Shown: piece after piece, positions 51,100 to 63,768 of the stretch
Layout: the number at the start of each line of letters is the position of its first letter
How positions within the stretch are numbered: position 1 is the first letter of the stretch
Assembly: GCA_025642065.1 (NCBI GenBank)
Contig: JAODUP010000310.1
Coordinates: 254,501-318,500, forward strand
Length of the DNA: 64,000 bases
Direction: 5' to 3'
DNA from: Paralvinella palmiformis
Taxonomy: Eukaryota; Annelida; Polychaeta; Terebellida; Alvinellidae
Program-made: the position numbers and the translations under genes
Notes under the pieces: model-generated
Database searches by the model: none
The model's input: only the letters and a program-made list of their open reading frames with translations
What the model was told of the DNA's origin: nothing

Positions 51100-51260
51100 A
51101 TAAGGACGGCCGCCATCTTGATTGCCAGTTGTCCTTCGAAGCAAGATGGCGACCAACCAATTTCTTTTTGTATCAGTGCGCTGGAAACGCACTATTTACC
51201 GATCCTGGAGAGTCCAATTTAGGTCGCAAAAAGTATGTAGATTCACACTAACTACCGAAC
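51100..51260 (+). promoter_or_regulatory. Probable RFX promoter and 5' non-coding exon
   Basis: Two YY1-type motifs face each other: GCCGCCATCTTG at 51109-51120 and CAAGATGGCG at 51142-51151. A CCAAT follows near 51156, and a strong donor AAC|GTAAGT ends a likely 5' exon at 51260. The ATG within the second motif opens a frame that, spliced to 53751, stops near 53787, before the RFX start codon, so it would be an upstream ORF. Linking this exon to RFX is inference from orientation and position. Confidence 0.5.
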
Positions 51261-53025
51261 GTAAGTATACTTTACTTATAGAACTTGCATAGAATACAAT
51301 ATAGAATTATATATAAACATTATTGGCGTCAACTCTGGAACTATATCTCGCCATGTAAGGATATGCCATGATTCGGCCCTACTGAGTCTGGCAACAGTTG
51401 CCGTAGGAATAAACGCCATAGACACCGTAGCTGTGACGACTGTTACCTGCAAACAACGACTAAGGTGATTTTTCCTTTGCATTTATCTGATACACTGCTT
51501 TCACTGAATGGCTGAATGTTTCAACCAGAGTTTTATGATAATTTAGGGCGAGCTCACAATCGTTTTATGGGAACTGGGACATTTAAGTTTTGGCATCTGT
51601 TTCTCTTGTCCCGAAACGAACATGGCGTTTTGTTGTAAGCGTAAAATCCATTCGGTTATTTACTAAATGCTATCTCATAAACATTTTTTTTCCAGTCGGC
51701 CACTAAGTGGCAGACACCCGGCAATATATCCCAGAACATATTATACTTTAGTTATTGAATCGTGCCTTATCCCCGAGAATCCGGTCTACAAATATACGAT
51801 ATGCTTTTCTCGTGCGAGATTGCGCGTTTATAGATCTACTAGCGTGATCTGTTTTGTGCGGTAACCTTGGAGCTTGACATACACAACTAGACAACCTAGC
51901 AGCCGATATCATTCTGTGGCAGCAATAGCCCGTGGCCTAAATAGAATGGCAGAAATTTGTTGTTTTTTTCACCTGAAACGGCAACTTATTTACACCATTG
52001 GCAAAAGAAAACAGAAATATATTGCCTGTTTGAGTGTTTCAGTTTGGGAATGTGAATTTACCCAGCTGAAACTAGTCACTTGGTTTACTGGATTTCGTGA
52101 TGTTATTTAACACTGAATGACATATTACTATTTAAAATTAATTATTAATGCACCAAACTTAGTACACCGCTTTAGATAAACAGTATTTATTAATAAGACA
52201 AAATATTGGTACATTCAAATCTTTTTGCCCAAAATTTTGTTGTTGCACCAATCAAGTTCATAAGTGCTTTTCAGCTGTTTCAATTTAGCACTCAGGTTCT
52301 AAAACTATTTTCTATGTTTAAAATGCATAGTTATGGTTTTGTAGTTTTATTTACATTGTCTTTAGTGATCCATCTAGTTTACATGAATTTTTTTCCCAAT
52401 AAATATTTAATCCTGAAAATGTACAGTATTACTTGTAATATCAAACCCAGGATTGCATATATCTGTTTTGCTAGGATTAACACTTTCAGAACAAATCTGC
52501 TTTTTATCTTGTATACACATCGTCACATGTCAGTCAGATTTGTTAATACTTGTTATGTGTATTGTATATTTCACTGTATCATAATTCATATGTATATGGA
52601 ATTTTATATTCTGAAATTAATTGAATTAAGGACCTTTTATTTACAAAACTAATATTTGTACTTTTAATTAAATCAGTCATTCAGAGTACACATAATAATA
52701 TCTTTATTTATTTCGTACTCGTAGTACATTCAACATAATACAAGAACATGTAGGAACACAAATGGATAATGAAATAAAACAACTATAATAGCAAAATTAA
52801 ATGTTATTTCTTTTCTTACAAATTTCTGGTGAACTCACTTTCTGTTTATACCATAAATTTCATATACGAATAAATATATCTTATTCATACTCAATCAAGG
52901 TGCATAATGTTATTCATATTGTCATAAATTTTTGTTACGTGTTAAGAGTAAAAGAGGAGATATTTCTGTCATTAGTTTTAAAGGTATGCATGTGTGTGTT
53001 ATTGGCATTTATGGCTGCATGAATG

Positions 53026-53039
53026 GTTGCTATGGTAAC
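53026..53039 (+). promoter_or_regulatory. Consensus X-box (RFX-binding site) upstream of the RFX start codon
   Basis: GTTGCTATGGTAAC fits both the RYYNYYWTRRNRAC and GTTDCY-N0-3-RGHAAC forms of the RFX site at every position. It lies 806 bp upstream of the RFX start codon, inside the presumed first intron. Confidence 0.7.
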
Positions 53040-53831
53040 ATAATAGCTTGGGGAAAGGGAGGTCCAGTTTAAATATCTCAAATGATGTGGATATCCTGGT
53101 GTAGCAGGCATCTGAACAGTTTAGTGTCAGACCATTAAATTGTGTGTTCTCTCTGGGTGTATCCTCCCACCTCAGTGCACATAAGAGGGTAATGGGTCAT
53201 GTAAATGGGGCCCAGTCTTTGTATTGAGACTGCTGTATTTAGATATCTGTAATAGTTGGTTTGATTTGGGAAAGAAGATATGATATGGTTACAGAGTGGA
53301 ATACCACTTTTATTATTTTATGTTTTTGTCTCATTAATGAAACTATAATAAATTTGAAATGATGGTGCATGGCAGAAGTTTTCAGAATTGACTTATTGTG
53401 TTGTTTAATGCGTTGTGAGAGGTGTTTAAAAGAGCTTATGGGTCATTAAGCAATAAATATTCACATAAGAAGACCATTTTAATGATACATTTAAAATAAC
53501 TAATGATCATCTTGTTTTATGTATGATCCTGAAAGTACAGTTTTTAAGGGTAATACACTGCAGATTCTCCTCTATTTGTTTAATCTAAATAATCGTTTTG
53601 TCCTCTAATCTTTTATATTCGTTGTGCTACAGTAATAAGTTCAGCCCACAGGTGGAATATTGTCATTCCTGTTAGTTGATACAGTGTTTAAATCTACCTA
53701 GCTTGTGTCATGTTAGGATTGTTGGTGATCTGCTTCTTTTTCTGTTGCAGGCCATCTGGTGGAGTGCACATCTGAAGCGGGTCTGTAGGGTTACAGTGTG
53801 ACCAAAGCTATATATATATTCATATATATAA

Positions 53832-56800
53832 ATGGTGATGGCCACACAGACCTATGTCACAGACATGCAGGCACTCAATCCTGTACAACAGGTAAGGAGA
53901 TGTATTATTGTTGTTTGTCTTAACATGAGCTACCTAACTTTCTGTATGTCCTACGGTGTTAATTACTGTTATGCTTCAAGTGAGGTGTGGCATCTTGGTT
54001 GTAATATATATATTTGTTTGTTATTTTAAATCATATATATTTTAATGTCAGCATTATGATTGTGATGTCTGGTTATTGCATCCTTATATTTACATGGTTT
54101 ATGTCATATTATGTTATTCGCATAAACACTTCTGCGATGTAATATTCATGGGATTTATGACAAAATATGTCATGTAGCATACATCTATAACCAGACTGAG
54201 ATTTTCAGCACAATTTTACACTTGAGCATGCAGCAGATGTTTTATATAAACTCCGGCCACTTAAGCTGCATGTCGTTGTCGTGTTATGAGGTGAGGGCAG
54301 TTATTGTTTCCCTGGCAACTGTAACTTAAAATAATTACCTCACTGATCCTGTTATCAGTATTATGATGTTGTTCAATCAACTGGTTTGTGTGTATTTAAC
54401 ATCTTACCGTCTGTCAGTGGCCAACCAGTGTTTACCCGGTGAAGTGAGCGCTATTATGTAAAAGGGAAACCACTTTTAGTCGCTGCCTTGATACAGCTAA
54501 CACCGCGAGCTATGTGTACACATGTCAGTCAGATGATAAAAACCCAGCCAGTTTACTAACTATGACTGGCCGCTGATGGTTTATTAACCAGTATTATGGC
54601 ACTTTTAGTGTTGCCGGGTTATCATGTTTTGTCGGGGTTACCATGGGAAGTGTGTGAAAGTTCGTCAACATCGAGTCTCCCATATTTATTATCCATAGTG
54701 GTGTGATGTAATTGATTACTATGTTGTTGTAAGCATGTGGCCACGCTTGCCAGGATTATGTCCATTATATCGTCATGACTTGTTCTACTATCACTGGCCA
54801 GTGTCATCTTCTTCGGTAACACGATTTGGGCTGTCTTTATCTTGGTGTGCCCTTCATTTGTTCTTCTAGCTCCGTGTCATCTCTTGTCTAACACACTCGC
54901 TTTATGTCTTCAGGTGACGAGCCAGGCGCAGAACAATGGCCAGGCTCAGAATCAGGTGAAGGTCAGCAGTCAGGGTCAGGGTCAAGGTCAGACAACCACA
55001 ATAATCCAGCCTTCCCAGACACACAGTGGTCAGCAATTTATTGTGACGAGTAAGTAGCCATGACTGTTGGCTTTATTGCGATTTATTCTTGCTGGTGGAA
55101 TTGTGGTTCAATGTCGCTTAAAATGCGTGTCGTGTGTGTGTGTGCTTTGAACTTGGTTAAAGTTGTTGCCGGATTTAAAATCAGTTGGTAGAATTTCATT
55201 GCGATGTTAAAATGTTTGGCATTCTCTGCACTCTTGTACATGTTCAGGAGATCCATTGTCAATAACTGACCTGTGTTGTCGTCGTTTGTATCATGGTGAG
55301 ATTCGTGATTAAGGTCGTTTTATCTCGGTCACATACGTTTAGTACTTACCGTAAGTTGTTATTGTTGTCGTTTTTTGTTTCTTTACATCAGTATGGATAA
55401 GCTCTCTTGATTTGATGTTCAGTCATTATTTGTTCTTTAGCCTTGTGCTGTCTTCATCTTTCTGTAGCTAAGTTATTCAAGTAAGACCATAGATTATCTA
55501 ACACCTAAATTAGGCTGAACAAATACACCTTGGTTTAACCTCTAACGATCTGCATACAGTTTGGTGAATACTAATTTAGGCCTAGGAAAAATATTTCCAA
55601 TCACAACACTCATTCAACAAAATTTAACATTCAGAAACCCAATAAAGTTGTTTTCATTAGTGTCAAAATAAACTTAACTGCCGTGAATTGGCATATTAAC
55701 AAAATTAGTTAATAAAGAAAATGTAAATCAGTTTCAGTTCATTTGCATAATTCCACTCCAATCTATTTCAGTATTGACTTGATTGGTTACTCAAATATAG
55801 TGTATAACTTTTTTCCAAGCTAGATAAAAGACATCAAATATAATATCGTCTACTAATAGATTTATTGTGAAATAATTGTTTTATTGAATTTGACCTCGAT
55901 AGGCATCAATTTGATGTATCGTATGCGATATTTAGTTTGAACAATGTCAGCTGGAGAATTTCTTGATATTTGTTGAACCATTTTGGTAGTTGAATTCTTA
56001 ACCAGTGTCCTTTTTGTTTGTTTCTTTTTCCCAGTTACTGGTGAGCCACAAGGTGAACAAGTGTCCGAGGGTGTTCAACTGCAACAGGGAACTGCCGGCC
56101 AAGTCATATACCAGCCACAGTACGTAGAAGGCTCTCCAGATCCCTCTGTATATGCAGCTTCTAATGGACAGATGTACGCAAAACCTGACCAACATTCATT
56201 ACCGGGCGAGCAGCTCCTCCGGGGGGTGGTGGTGGAGGAACTGCTCCCTGTTCAAAATGTCTTGCGTTTATTCTTGTTTACTGTTTTGGAAAGAGAGAGC
56301 GTTTGATAACTTGGTTGATCTTCTTAACTTCTGTCCACTGTATGAGGGGCTGTGTTCTACTCTAATCTAGTTCAATTGCATTGTATGAGAGGCAGATTTG
56401 ATAAGGCCGGGTTATGGGGATAGGTCTTTCTTCGGAACTTCCGAACAACAATTAGCAAGATTGATCTGCTGGCTTAGATTATAGATAGTTGTGTCTATTT
56501 ATTGTTTTACTTGTTTACATGCCAGCCTGTTTATTTAAAATTCTGTGTTAGAAAGAAACCTGTACCATATCTTTTATCTATGTAAATGATTAAGAGCATG
56601 ACAATAGAACTGACGTGTTCTTTTTACAGGCAGCCATACGAGTACCAGCAGGGTACCACTATGTATACTCCTGGTACCTATTACCAGTCTTCTACAAGCC
56701 AGGTAATTGCACAACTCTTGTCTTTTAATTTAATATCGTGTGTCGTAAACGTAGTACTCTAGTTGACGAAAATATTTCTCTCGCATTTGAGGTGTGGCCT

Positions 56801-59800
56801 ACGTAGTTATCATTGTTCTTTTTTTGGACCGTCGCATTAGATGACTGGCATACAAGGGCAATTATTGAGTCATCAAGGTAACACCTATCTGGTACAGGGT
56901 AGTTCAGTGGACAATGATGGTCATCCCCTGACACACACAACAAGAGCCTCGCCCGCTACTGTAAGTGCTTCGCCTTAAATACTGTGTACTGTATATAGAT
57001 ACTACATGCCATCTGTTCAGAGTCTTTATACGTGGGCTCCTGCAACTCTTCATTTAGTCAGTCTTGGATAAGTTGGTTTGCCCCTAACATTGCATTTGTA
57101 GGCTTCTTTGATTTAAGCTTATTTTCCACCATAACATGCACTATGTCTTCTTCAACTAGCGTATGTCACAGGCTGTCATGAACTGCTCAGAACCCATGCA
57201 CAGTATACTACAGTCAGGCATTCGTTGTAATGCAATGTTCATTATGGCTGAAGTGTTTTTTTCGGAAATCATCAGGCAGATTAATTTTGTCTAAAGGAAC
57301 CATGTTTTGCTGTTGTTACAGAATATATGCATTTGCTGCTGAACAATTTGGCCTAGTCATACCTTTCATAAAACTGGAATTCTCGAAAGCATCTTTAATG
57401 TCTTGTCAAGACTCATCACGCTTTTGCTTGGAATAAATAATTAAATGATCACACACGAATTGTGCTGCTGGTGTGCATGCACACAAAATTGCAACGCAGT
57501 ACAAATTTTTCCTCTGGATTAAAAGTCTAACATGGATGATTCTGCCGACAGACATTCCCCTGCTGGTATGACACCAGATATATACTCATAATGAGACTGG
57601 TTCGTGGCACTGTAACAGATGCTGATTGTCACAGCTTACAGCGAAGACTGTTCTAATACTTTGCCAAAAAGAAGCCAATCACTTTGTAGTTGGTGTCAGC
57701 TGTGTCATGTTGTCCGTTACTATAACTTCTCGTTTTTTGGTGGCATATTTGGATCTATTCAGAGATGGCAGTGTTTTTCTTGTTGTTAGGGCACCAATGA
57801 CCAAAGGAACGCTCATTTTGATGTGAAATGTTGGCAGCGAGAAGTAAGTTGTGGCAATCAATGTTGTCCTGAGGTATCAGTGAACTCCCAGTAATTTGCA
57901 TGCCTCCCACTATTGGTCTTGTTGTTACGAACGTTATACCTCAGTTTTTAACTGCGGTATTAGTGGTATTTGCATGATTGTTGTCCGCTGTTGGCTAATT
58001 ATCTTCAGCTCTATAGTTAGATTCTCTCCACAGGTACAGCTAGGTAATAGGCATTCTGGTTAGCATGCTAGTTTGGTTTGTGTACAGTGAAGAAATACAT
58101 GATTTTTATGTGGGCATGTTTTTTGTGTGTGTGTGCGTGCGTGCTCTGACAGATTTGTTTGTTCATATTAGTAATTAAAGTTGCATCTGCTTGTAGATGA
58201 TTTCTAGGTTATGATTATTGCAGTTCACTTGTTTAATATTAAGAGTGGTATTTTGTGAAATCTATATTTTAGGTACAGTACAGCGATGGTTGTATTGCTA
58301 CTGATTCAGGCACATGTATGTTTGTCAAATGTTTATTGGCATACAAAGTATTCCTTAAAATTACCCTCGTCATATTCCAGTTTTAAGGATGGATGGATGT
58401 TTAGCATGAATTACATTATGTAGGTAGTTGTAGTGGGATGTTGCTAGTATTGACATTACGAAAGATGCATGCATAATGTTTTAAAACTATTTATTGCTTT
58501 TATTCACAAACCTCTGTATGTTGGAGTAAAATTGCGTTTGTTTGAATGAGATGACATAAGATTTGTTATTATTGTTTTAACAGAATTAACACGTTAAAGT
58601 GCATTAATTTATTATACACTCATTGGAAAAAAGAGGTTTTTGAACTTTTTTGGTCATTTCTTAGGTCCAGTGGCTGATAGAAAATTATGAGACGGCAGAG
58701 GGCGTTAGTCTGCCTCGTAGTACACTCTATAATCACTACCTGCGTCACTGTCAGGAACAGAAAATTGACCCAATGAATCCAGCGTCATTTGGCAAACTGA
58801 TTCGTTCAGTGTTCTTAGGGCTTCGAACGCGAAGGCTTGGTACAAGGTGATTTTCAGGATGCTAATTTGATTTATTGGAAGCTTTTAACGAATGACAAGT
58901 GTAAATGCCGAAGTTTCGTGTTAATACAAATTATAACAGCAGAATTTTTAAATGAAATGTGTACTTACTAGTAGTAATGTTGTTATTATTTATGATCTGT
59001 ATTGTAATTTTTTTCTACAGTGTATTCATTCATTAATAGCCTTGATATGCGTTAAGAAAACTTCAGCAAATAGACTTTACGTCAAAATTTGTACATCTTT
59101 GTTGTCTTTCCTTCTACATCGCTGCTCGCAGGGGTAATTCAAAATATCACTATTATGGTATTCGCATCAAAGCTACATCACCATTAAACCAGTACACAGA
59201 TGAGCAGACGATGGCAATGAGGCAGCAGCCAGTCAACCAAAAACGGTAATACTGCTTTTCTTCTATGATCTTATTCTGCTAAGAGCCAGCAGAGTGTATG
59301 GGGTTATCAACATTTCGTTTCACTGTGGTCTATTTCTGTAATCGTCGGAGTGGTGGTAATAACTGAATTTGAGCTAAAACGATTCATCTAGAACTACATT
59401 AGGCATGTTTCATTAAGCAGGGAATTGTGAGGCAACTTTCTCTCTCTCTGTGTGTGTAGTCTTCCATGGAGTCACATGTGGAACACACGCGGATCAAGAG
59501 ACGGCTCCCTAGGATAATGGGATAATCATATGAAACATTTTGCTGATCTGGGCAGCACTGAGATTTTAACCCAGACAGGAATTTGGCAGCTCAGCTCAGT
59601 GCTATAAGTGTACCTGTGTGTATCTGTCTGTGTACTTTTCATTGTGACCATTCAAACATTGATTTTCAAATACTAATCTGCTTTTATTTTGTGTGACAGG
59701 TTTAAATCTGACATCAGTGGTGGTGATGCACATGATGGTTATGGAGGAGATTCACAGTATAATTCGCAGCAGTATCAGCATCAGCAATTTTTGGGAGATG

Positions 59801-62800
59801 CCTCAGCTGCTATACCAACATTTGGCACCATAGAAATAGGTTCAGAACCACTGCCTCCAGGAATTACACAGGCAGATCTTACAGAATTTGAAGAATTGTA
59901 TAAAGAACATTGCGAGGTCAGTGTTGACTGTGTTGCCTTGTATTATTATTATTATTATTATAAATATTATTATCTTTGCTTTTCTCGTTACGAGGACACT
60001 TTACAGTGAAATATAGATGTCGTCATTTTTTTTCAGGCAATTCTGGACATAGTCGTGAACTTGCAGTTTTCTTTAATTGAAGCTCTTTGGCAGTCTTTCT
60101 GGAGAAATCTTGACAATGAGTCAGAGAAGTAAGTTACCAATACTAGATTAAGTAAAATAATTACTTACTATAGGGTGACATGAAGGCTGCTATGTGAGGT
60201 GTTTTTGTTACTGCATCCTAAGGAAGTCTGCCATTTAAGTAAATACAAGATGACTAATGACATCTTGGAAAACCTGGGGAATAAATATTACCTGGAAAAC
60301 CTGGAAATGTCTTGACATTTGACAAAATCAGGAAATGTTCTGGAAATAAATATTATGCCTGTAGAAGAAAACCTTGTTTGTAGAAGAAAAAGCATACTGG
60401 TACATAGTCTTGATATCCCATGTTAGTTAAAATTTAAATAAAAGTGGGTGGATTCGACAGCTAGAAGATGGAGAGAGGGAGGCTGTACCATAAAAATGTC
60501 AATAGTCGATCATACATTGGACAACTATGATGTGCTTTTTTGCACATATGTTGATTTATTTCCTTTAAATCTTGTATACCTTGTCCTGGAAAATAATATT
60601 TCTTTAGCTGTGGGAATCATGTAATGAAGTAGATAGGATGCCAGCTATGTAGTAGTAGTAAGAGAAATAGCAGTAAACAGCTTTGGTAAATCTTTTCTTA
60701 TGATGATTTTAAAATGTGTTCTGCATTATTGGTGGAGACTTTAAGAGTATTTGTTGTGCTTACCGTCTGTTAATGGCCATGTTATTGACCTGTCACAATA
60801 GCTTTATTCCGGGAATCATGAGCCAATCGGTGACTGCCAATTTCCAGAGGGGGACAGAATTCTAGACTTGTCTGGGATTCCTCCTGTTTAATTCGCCGTA
60901 GTTATTCTTTCAGTGGTGACGTGGACGAGCACCGTCTGTCCAAAGAGAAGCTTTATGCACTCTGTCGTATGCCTCAGGTACAGAAGTTCGTACGACACTC
61001 AGACTATGCATTTTACCAGGCTGTCGTGGAAGTGCTCATACCAGACGTACTTCGGCCCATACCAGGTAAACGTGACCAGTCCCCTGAATTAGTCTGAAAG
61101 TTCCCGGATGCACTTCTTTCAGATTTTACTGATTGTGTTATTTTCTGCTCATCAGGTTCACTAACCCAGGCAATTAGAAACTTTGCTAAAAGTTTAGAAA
61201 ACTGGCTGAAGTCTTCTACCGAGGGGATCCCAGATGAGATGGTCAAGACTAAGGTACGTTAGAGGGAATGAGCTAGACCTCTGTAAAAAAGTTTGGCTCC
61301 AAGTGGATATATTTAGCTATCTAATATGGATAATAAGCATCTCTCTTGTTGATGAAATCTCTTCATCACAAACATTGTGCTCTTCACATTATCCTTTTTA
61401 GCATTGTATTAGTATTAGTTTATACAGAATTGTTATAATTCTGTTGGATAAGACTTGAGTCATCACCATTATCCAGTATTTACCATGGTGACTTAATGTG
61501 TTTAAGCTAACATTTTACAGCGTTTATGGCATATTATGAGAACCACTATTATCTTGTGTTTGTTGATTTCGGTTATTCCACTTAGATCAATGCCGTCAGT
61601 GCCTTTGCCCAGACATTGCGACGTTATACATCCTTGAATCACTTGGCCCAGGCTGCCAGAGCAGTGTTACAGAACACGGCACAGATTACGCAGATGTTGT
61701 CTGACCTGAATAGAGTTGACTTCACCAATGTCCAGGTTTGTAATCGTCATAACAAGATGGCCCGTATTATTTTTTTTACACCTGAATGTACGTGAATACA
61801 CCGAGAATTACTTGTATAATTTGTTAACAGGAACAGGCATCATGGGTGTGTCAGTGTGAAGATGAAGTTGTGCACAAACTGGAACAGGATTTTAAGAAAA
61901 CACTACAGCAGCAGAACTCCTTAGAACAGTGGGCTGTTTGGCTTGAAAGTGTGGTGCAACAAGTACTCAGTCCATACGAAGGCAAGGATAGTTTCCCAAA
62001 GGCTGCCAGACAGTTCTTGCTCAAGTGGTCATTTTACAGGTATGGTCATGATAACCCAAAAAGTACAGCGTTACCATCGACACATGATTTTCTGAACCAT
62101 GCAGTCATAACGTATTTGTGCTATTAGTAAAGTAACAACTGTGATTTTTCAGTTCCATGGTGATTCGTGATCTGACTTTGAGAAGTGCTGCCAGCTTTGG
62201 CTCTTTCCATCTGATCCGGTTGCTGTATGACGAATACATGTTTTATCTCGTGGAACATAAAGTAGCCGACGCTACTGGAGAGTCGCCTATTGCAGTAATG
62301 GGAGAGGTTAGGCAGGTTCGTTATCTATTTGTGTCTTTGGTGGATGGTACTGTAACCTTTTACCATCACGTTTGGGGTGACAGTCGCGTTCAGCTGTAGC
62401 ATTTTCCTAGGATAGGAGTCGCCCCCGAAGCCAAAGAATCTAGTTAATTGTAGTAGTTGGTGCATTAGTGATGGGCGTAGATCTGAACTGCTTTAGCTGT
62501 GTACTGATGCAGAGAGGTTTTTGTTTTGTTTTCAGTTCATTGACCTTGGGCCAGCAATGTCACTTGGCACATTGGACAGTGAGACCAAGCCGGCTAAGAA
62601 CACTACTCTGTCTGCCACAACCACAGCAGCTAAACAGTCTACACCGACTGTCAATGGCCAAGTCAGCATCCAGTCTCTAGCCACTATTCCCAAAACAACT
62701 ATCATAACCAGTGGTCAGAAGTCCACCATCTTGACCAACACGTCAAAAGCAAGTCTCATCGCTTCAGCTCCAAAATCCACCATTTTAACCACGACACCGA

Positions 62801-63126
62801 AATCTACAACATTAGCCACCACTGCCAAACCAACCAATCTAGCTGGTATGCCCAAGTCGACCATCATCGTTGCACCCGTCGGCACAAACCATGCACTGTC
62901 TGGCATCTCAAACCAGATAGCAGCCACCCTGCATACGCCAGGCACTGCGACCGCAGTCCAGACGGGAAACCAAGTCCGAGCTTTCATAAACAATCCATCC
63001 GCAATGACAGTTGTCAGTTCTGCAGGAAATCAGCCAAAAACATTTGTTGTCATGCCTGTTTCAGCAGCAAGCCAAAGCAACAGCGGCGACTCGGAGCAAA
63101 TGGCAAAGAAATTGAAGACGACATAG
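53832..63126 (+). CDS. RFX: RFX1/2/3-class winged-helix transcription factor
   Basis: Coding exons: 53832-53891, 54914-55049, 56035-56225, 56634-56702, 56841-56960, 58665-58846, 59132-59245, 59700-59916, 60037-60128, 60914-61065, 61156-61253, 61586-61735, 61831-62039, 62153-62306, 62536-63126, about 844 aa. The N-terminus is Gln-rich (activation-type), with QYVEG and [10 protein letters not shown] as in vertebrate RFX1-3. The DNA-binding domain (about residues 193-272) reads [20 protein letters not shown] and [19 protein letters not shown]. The B, C and dimerisation regions (about 360-648) include [40 protein letters not shown] and [20 protein letters not shown]. This class binds X-boxes and controls ciliary and other genes. 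The C-terminal 196-residue exon is Thr/Ser-rich with [11 protein letters not shown] repeats, unlike the acidic vertebrate tails. The exon 3 donor (GGG|GTGGTG) and exon 4 acceptor are the weak points. Confidence 0.92.
54306..54319 (+). promoter_or_regulatory. Second X-box, in RFX intron after coding exon 1
   Basis: GTTTCCCTGGCAAC fits GTTDCY-N2-RGHAAC fully, though it misses one position of the WT-centred form. A weaker relative (GTTACCATGGGAAG) lies at 54637-54650. Confidence 0.5.
58273..58315 (+). other. Possible cassette (poison) exon in RFX
   Basis: TATTTTAG is followed by a frame [14 protein letters not shown] and a GTATGT donor, within the intron before the DNA-binding exon. The 43-nt length shifts the frame, and inclusion would lead to a stop a few codons into the next exon. 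It may be chance. Confidence 0.25.
60263..60621 (+). mobile_element. Small TIR element (MITE-like), copy 4 of 4
   Basis: Same body as 2845-3242, in RFX intron 9, ending CTGTGGGAATCATG. Confidence 0.7.
62690..62880 (+). repeat. Degenerate [12 protein letters not shown] repeats in the RFX C-terminal exon
   Basis: Successive coded segments [54 protein letters not shown] and PKSTIIVAP form about seven roughly nine- to eleven-residue units. Confidence 0.7.
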
Positions 63127-63745
63127 GCAAACAGTGTGATGCAGCTGATCTGGGCCTTGTGTACATAGGAACTTCATACGATAAACTGCTGGCATTCAAT
63201 GTGATATTGTTGACAAAACCGAGTAGTGGGTCTGTGTAAGAAAAATCCTCTAGTGTTCATGTTACCATCCCAACAAAACCAGTATACAAACTAGCAGTTG
63301 CCCGATAGTCTGGGCGATGTTTTGTACTAAAGCCTGTCGGTGGGATTGTTTCTGTGATGACAAACCTTGTTATGGCTTCAGGGTGTTTTTTTTGTTTGTT
63401 TCTCGTGTTTCCCAACCTCTTGATCATAGATGCGACTGACAACTCTTTTGGACACGGTCCTTGTTGTTTATCATGTACTTAAGTAATACAAATTGCTAGA
63501 TGAACATTTGTTAGGGTGCGTCGCACCAGCACAAATACAGTGTAAACTCCACAGAAAGAGGTCATCTTGTTAATTTGGTGTAAAATTTGACTGAAAGATC
63601 TGAACACGTTCTCTCTGGAACTGGTGGCAACTGTCCAAATGAAATAGTTCTGCTCTAACAGTTTTTGAAGATTTATCATCTTTTCTGGTTGAATCTCTGA
63701 ATGTGATGATGTAATGGGTTGTGATCCTGTCTCTTACTAATCTCT

Positions 63746-63768
63746 ATATATATATATATATATATATG
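63746..63768. repeat. (TA)n tract in the RFX 3' UTR
   Basis: A TA tract about 620 bp after the stop codon. Candidate ATTAAA polyadenylation signals follow at 63792-63797 and 63934-63939. Confidence 0.7.

Noticed and set aside
52206..52652. 148-codon + strand frame
   Set aside because: AT-rich, Phe/Ile/Tyr-heavy composition with no recognisable domain, in the presumed first intron of RFX. Typical of chance frames in AT-rich DNA.
56221..56306. Possible frameshift in RFX exon 3 ([11 protein letters not shown] frame)
   Set aside because: A phase-0 donor at 56225 combined with the second AG of exon 4 keeps frame without a frameshift, so no break is claimed. The junction is listed for checking.
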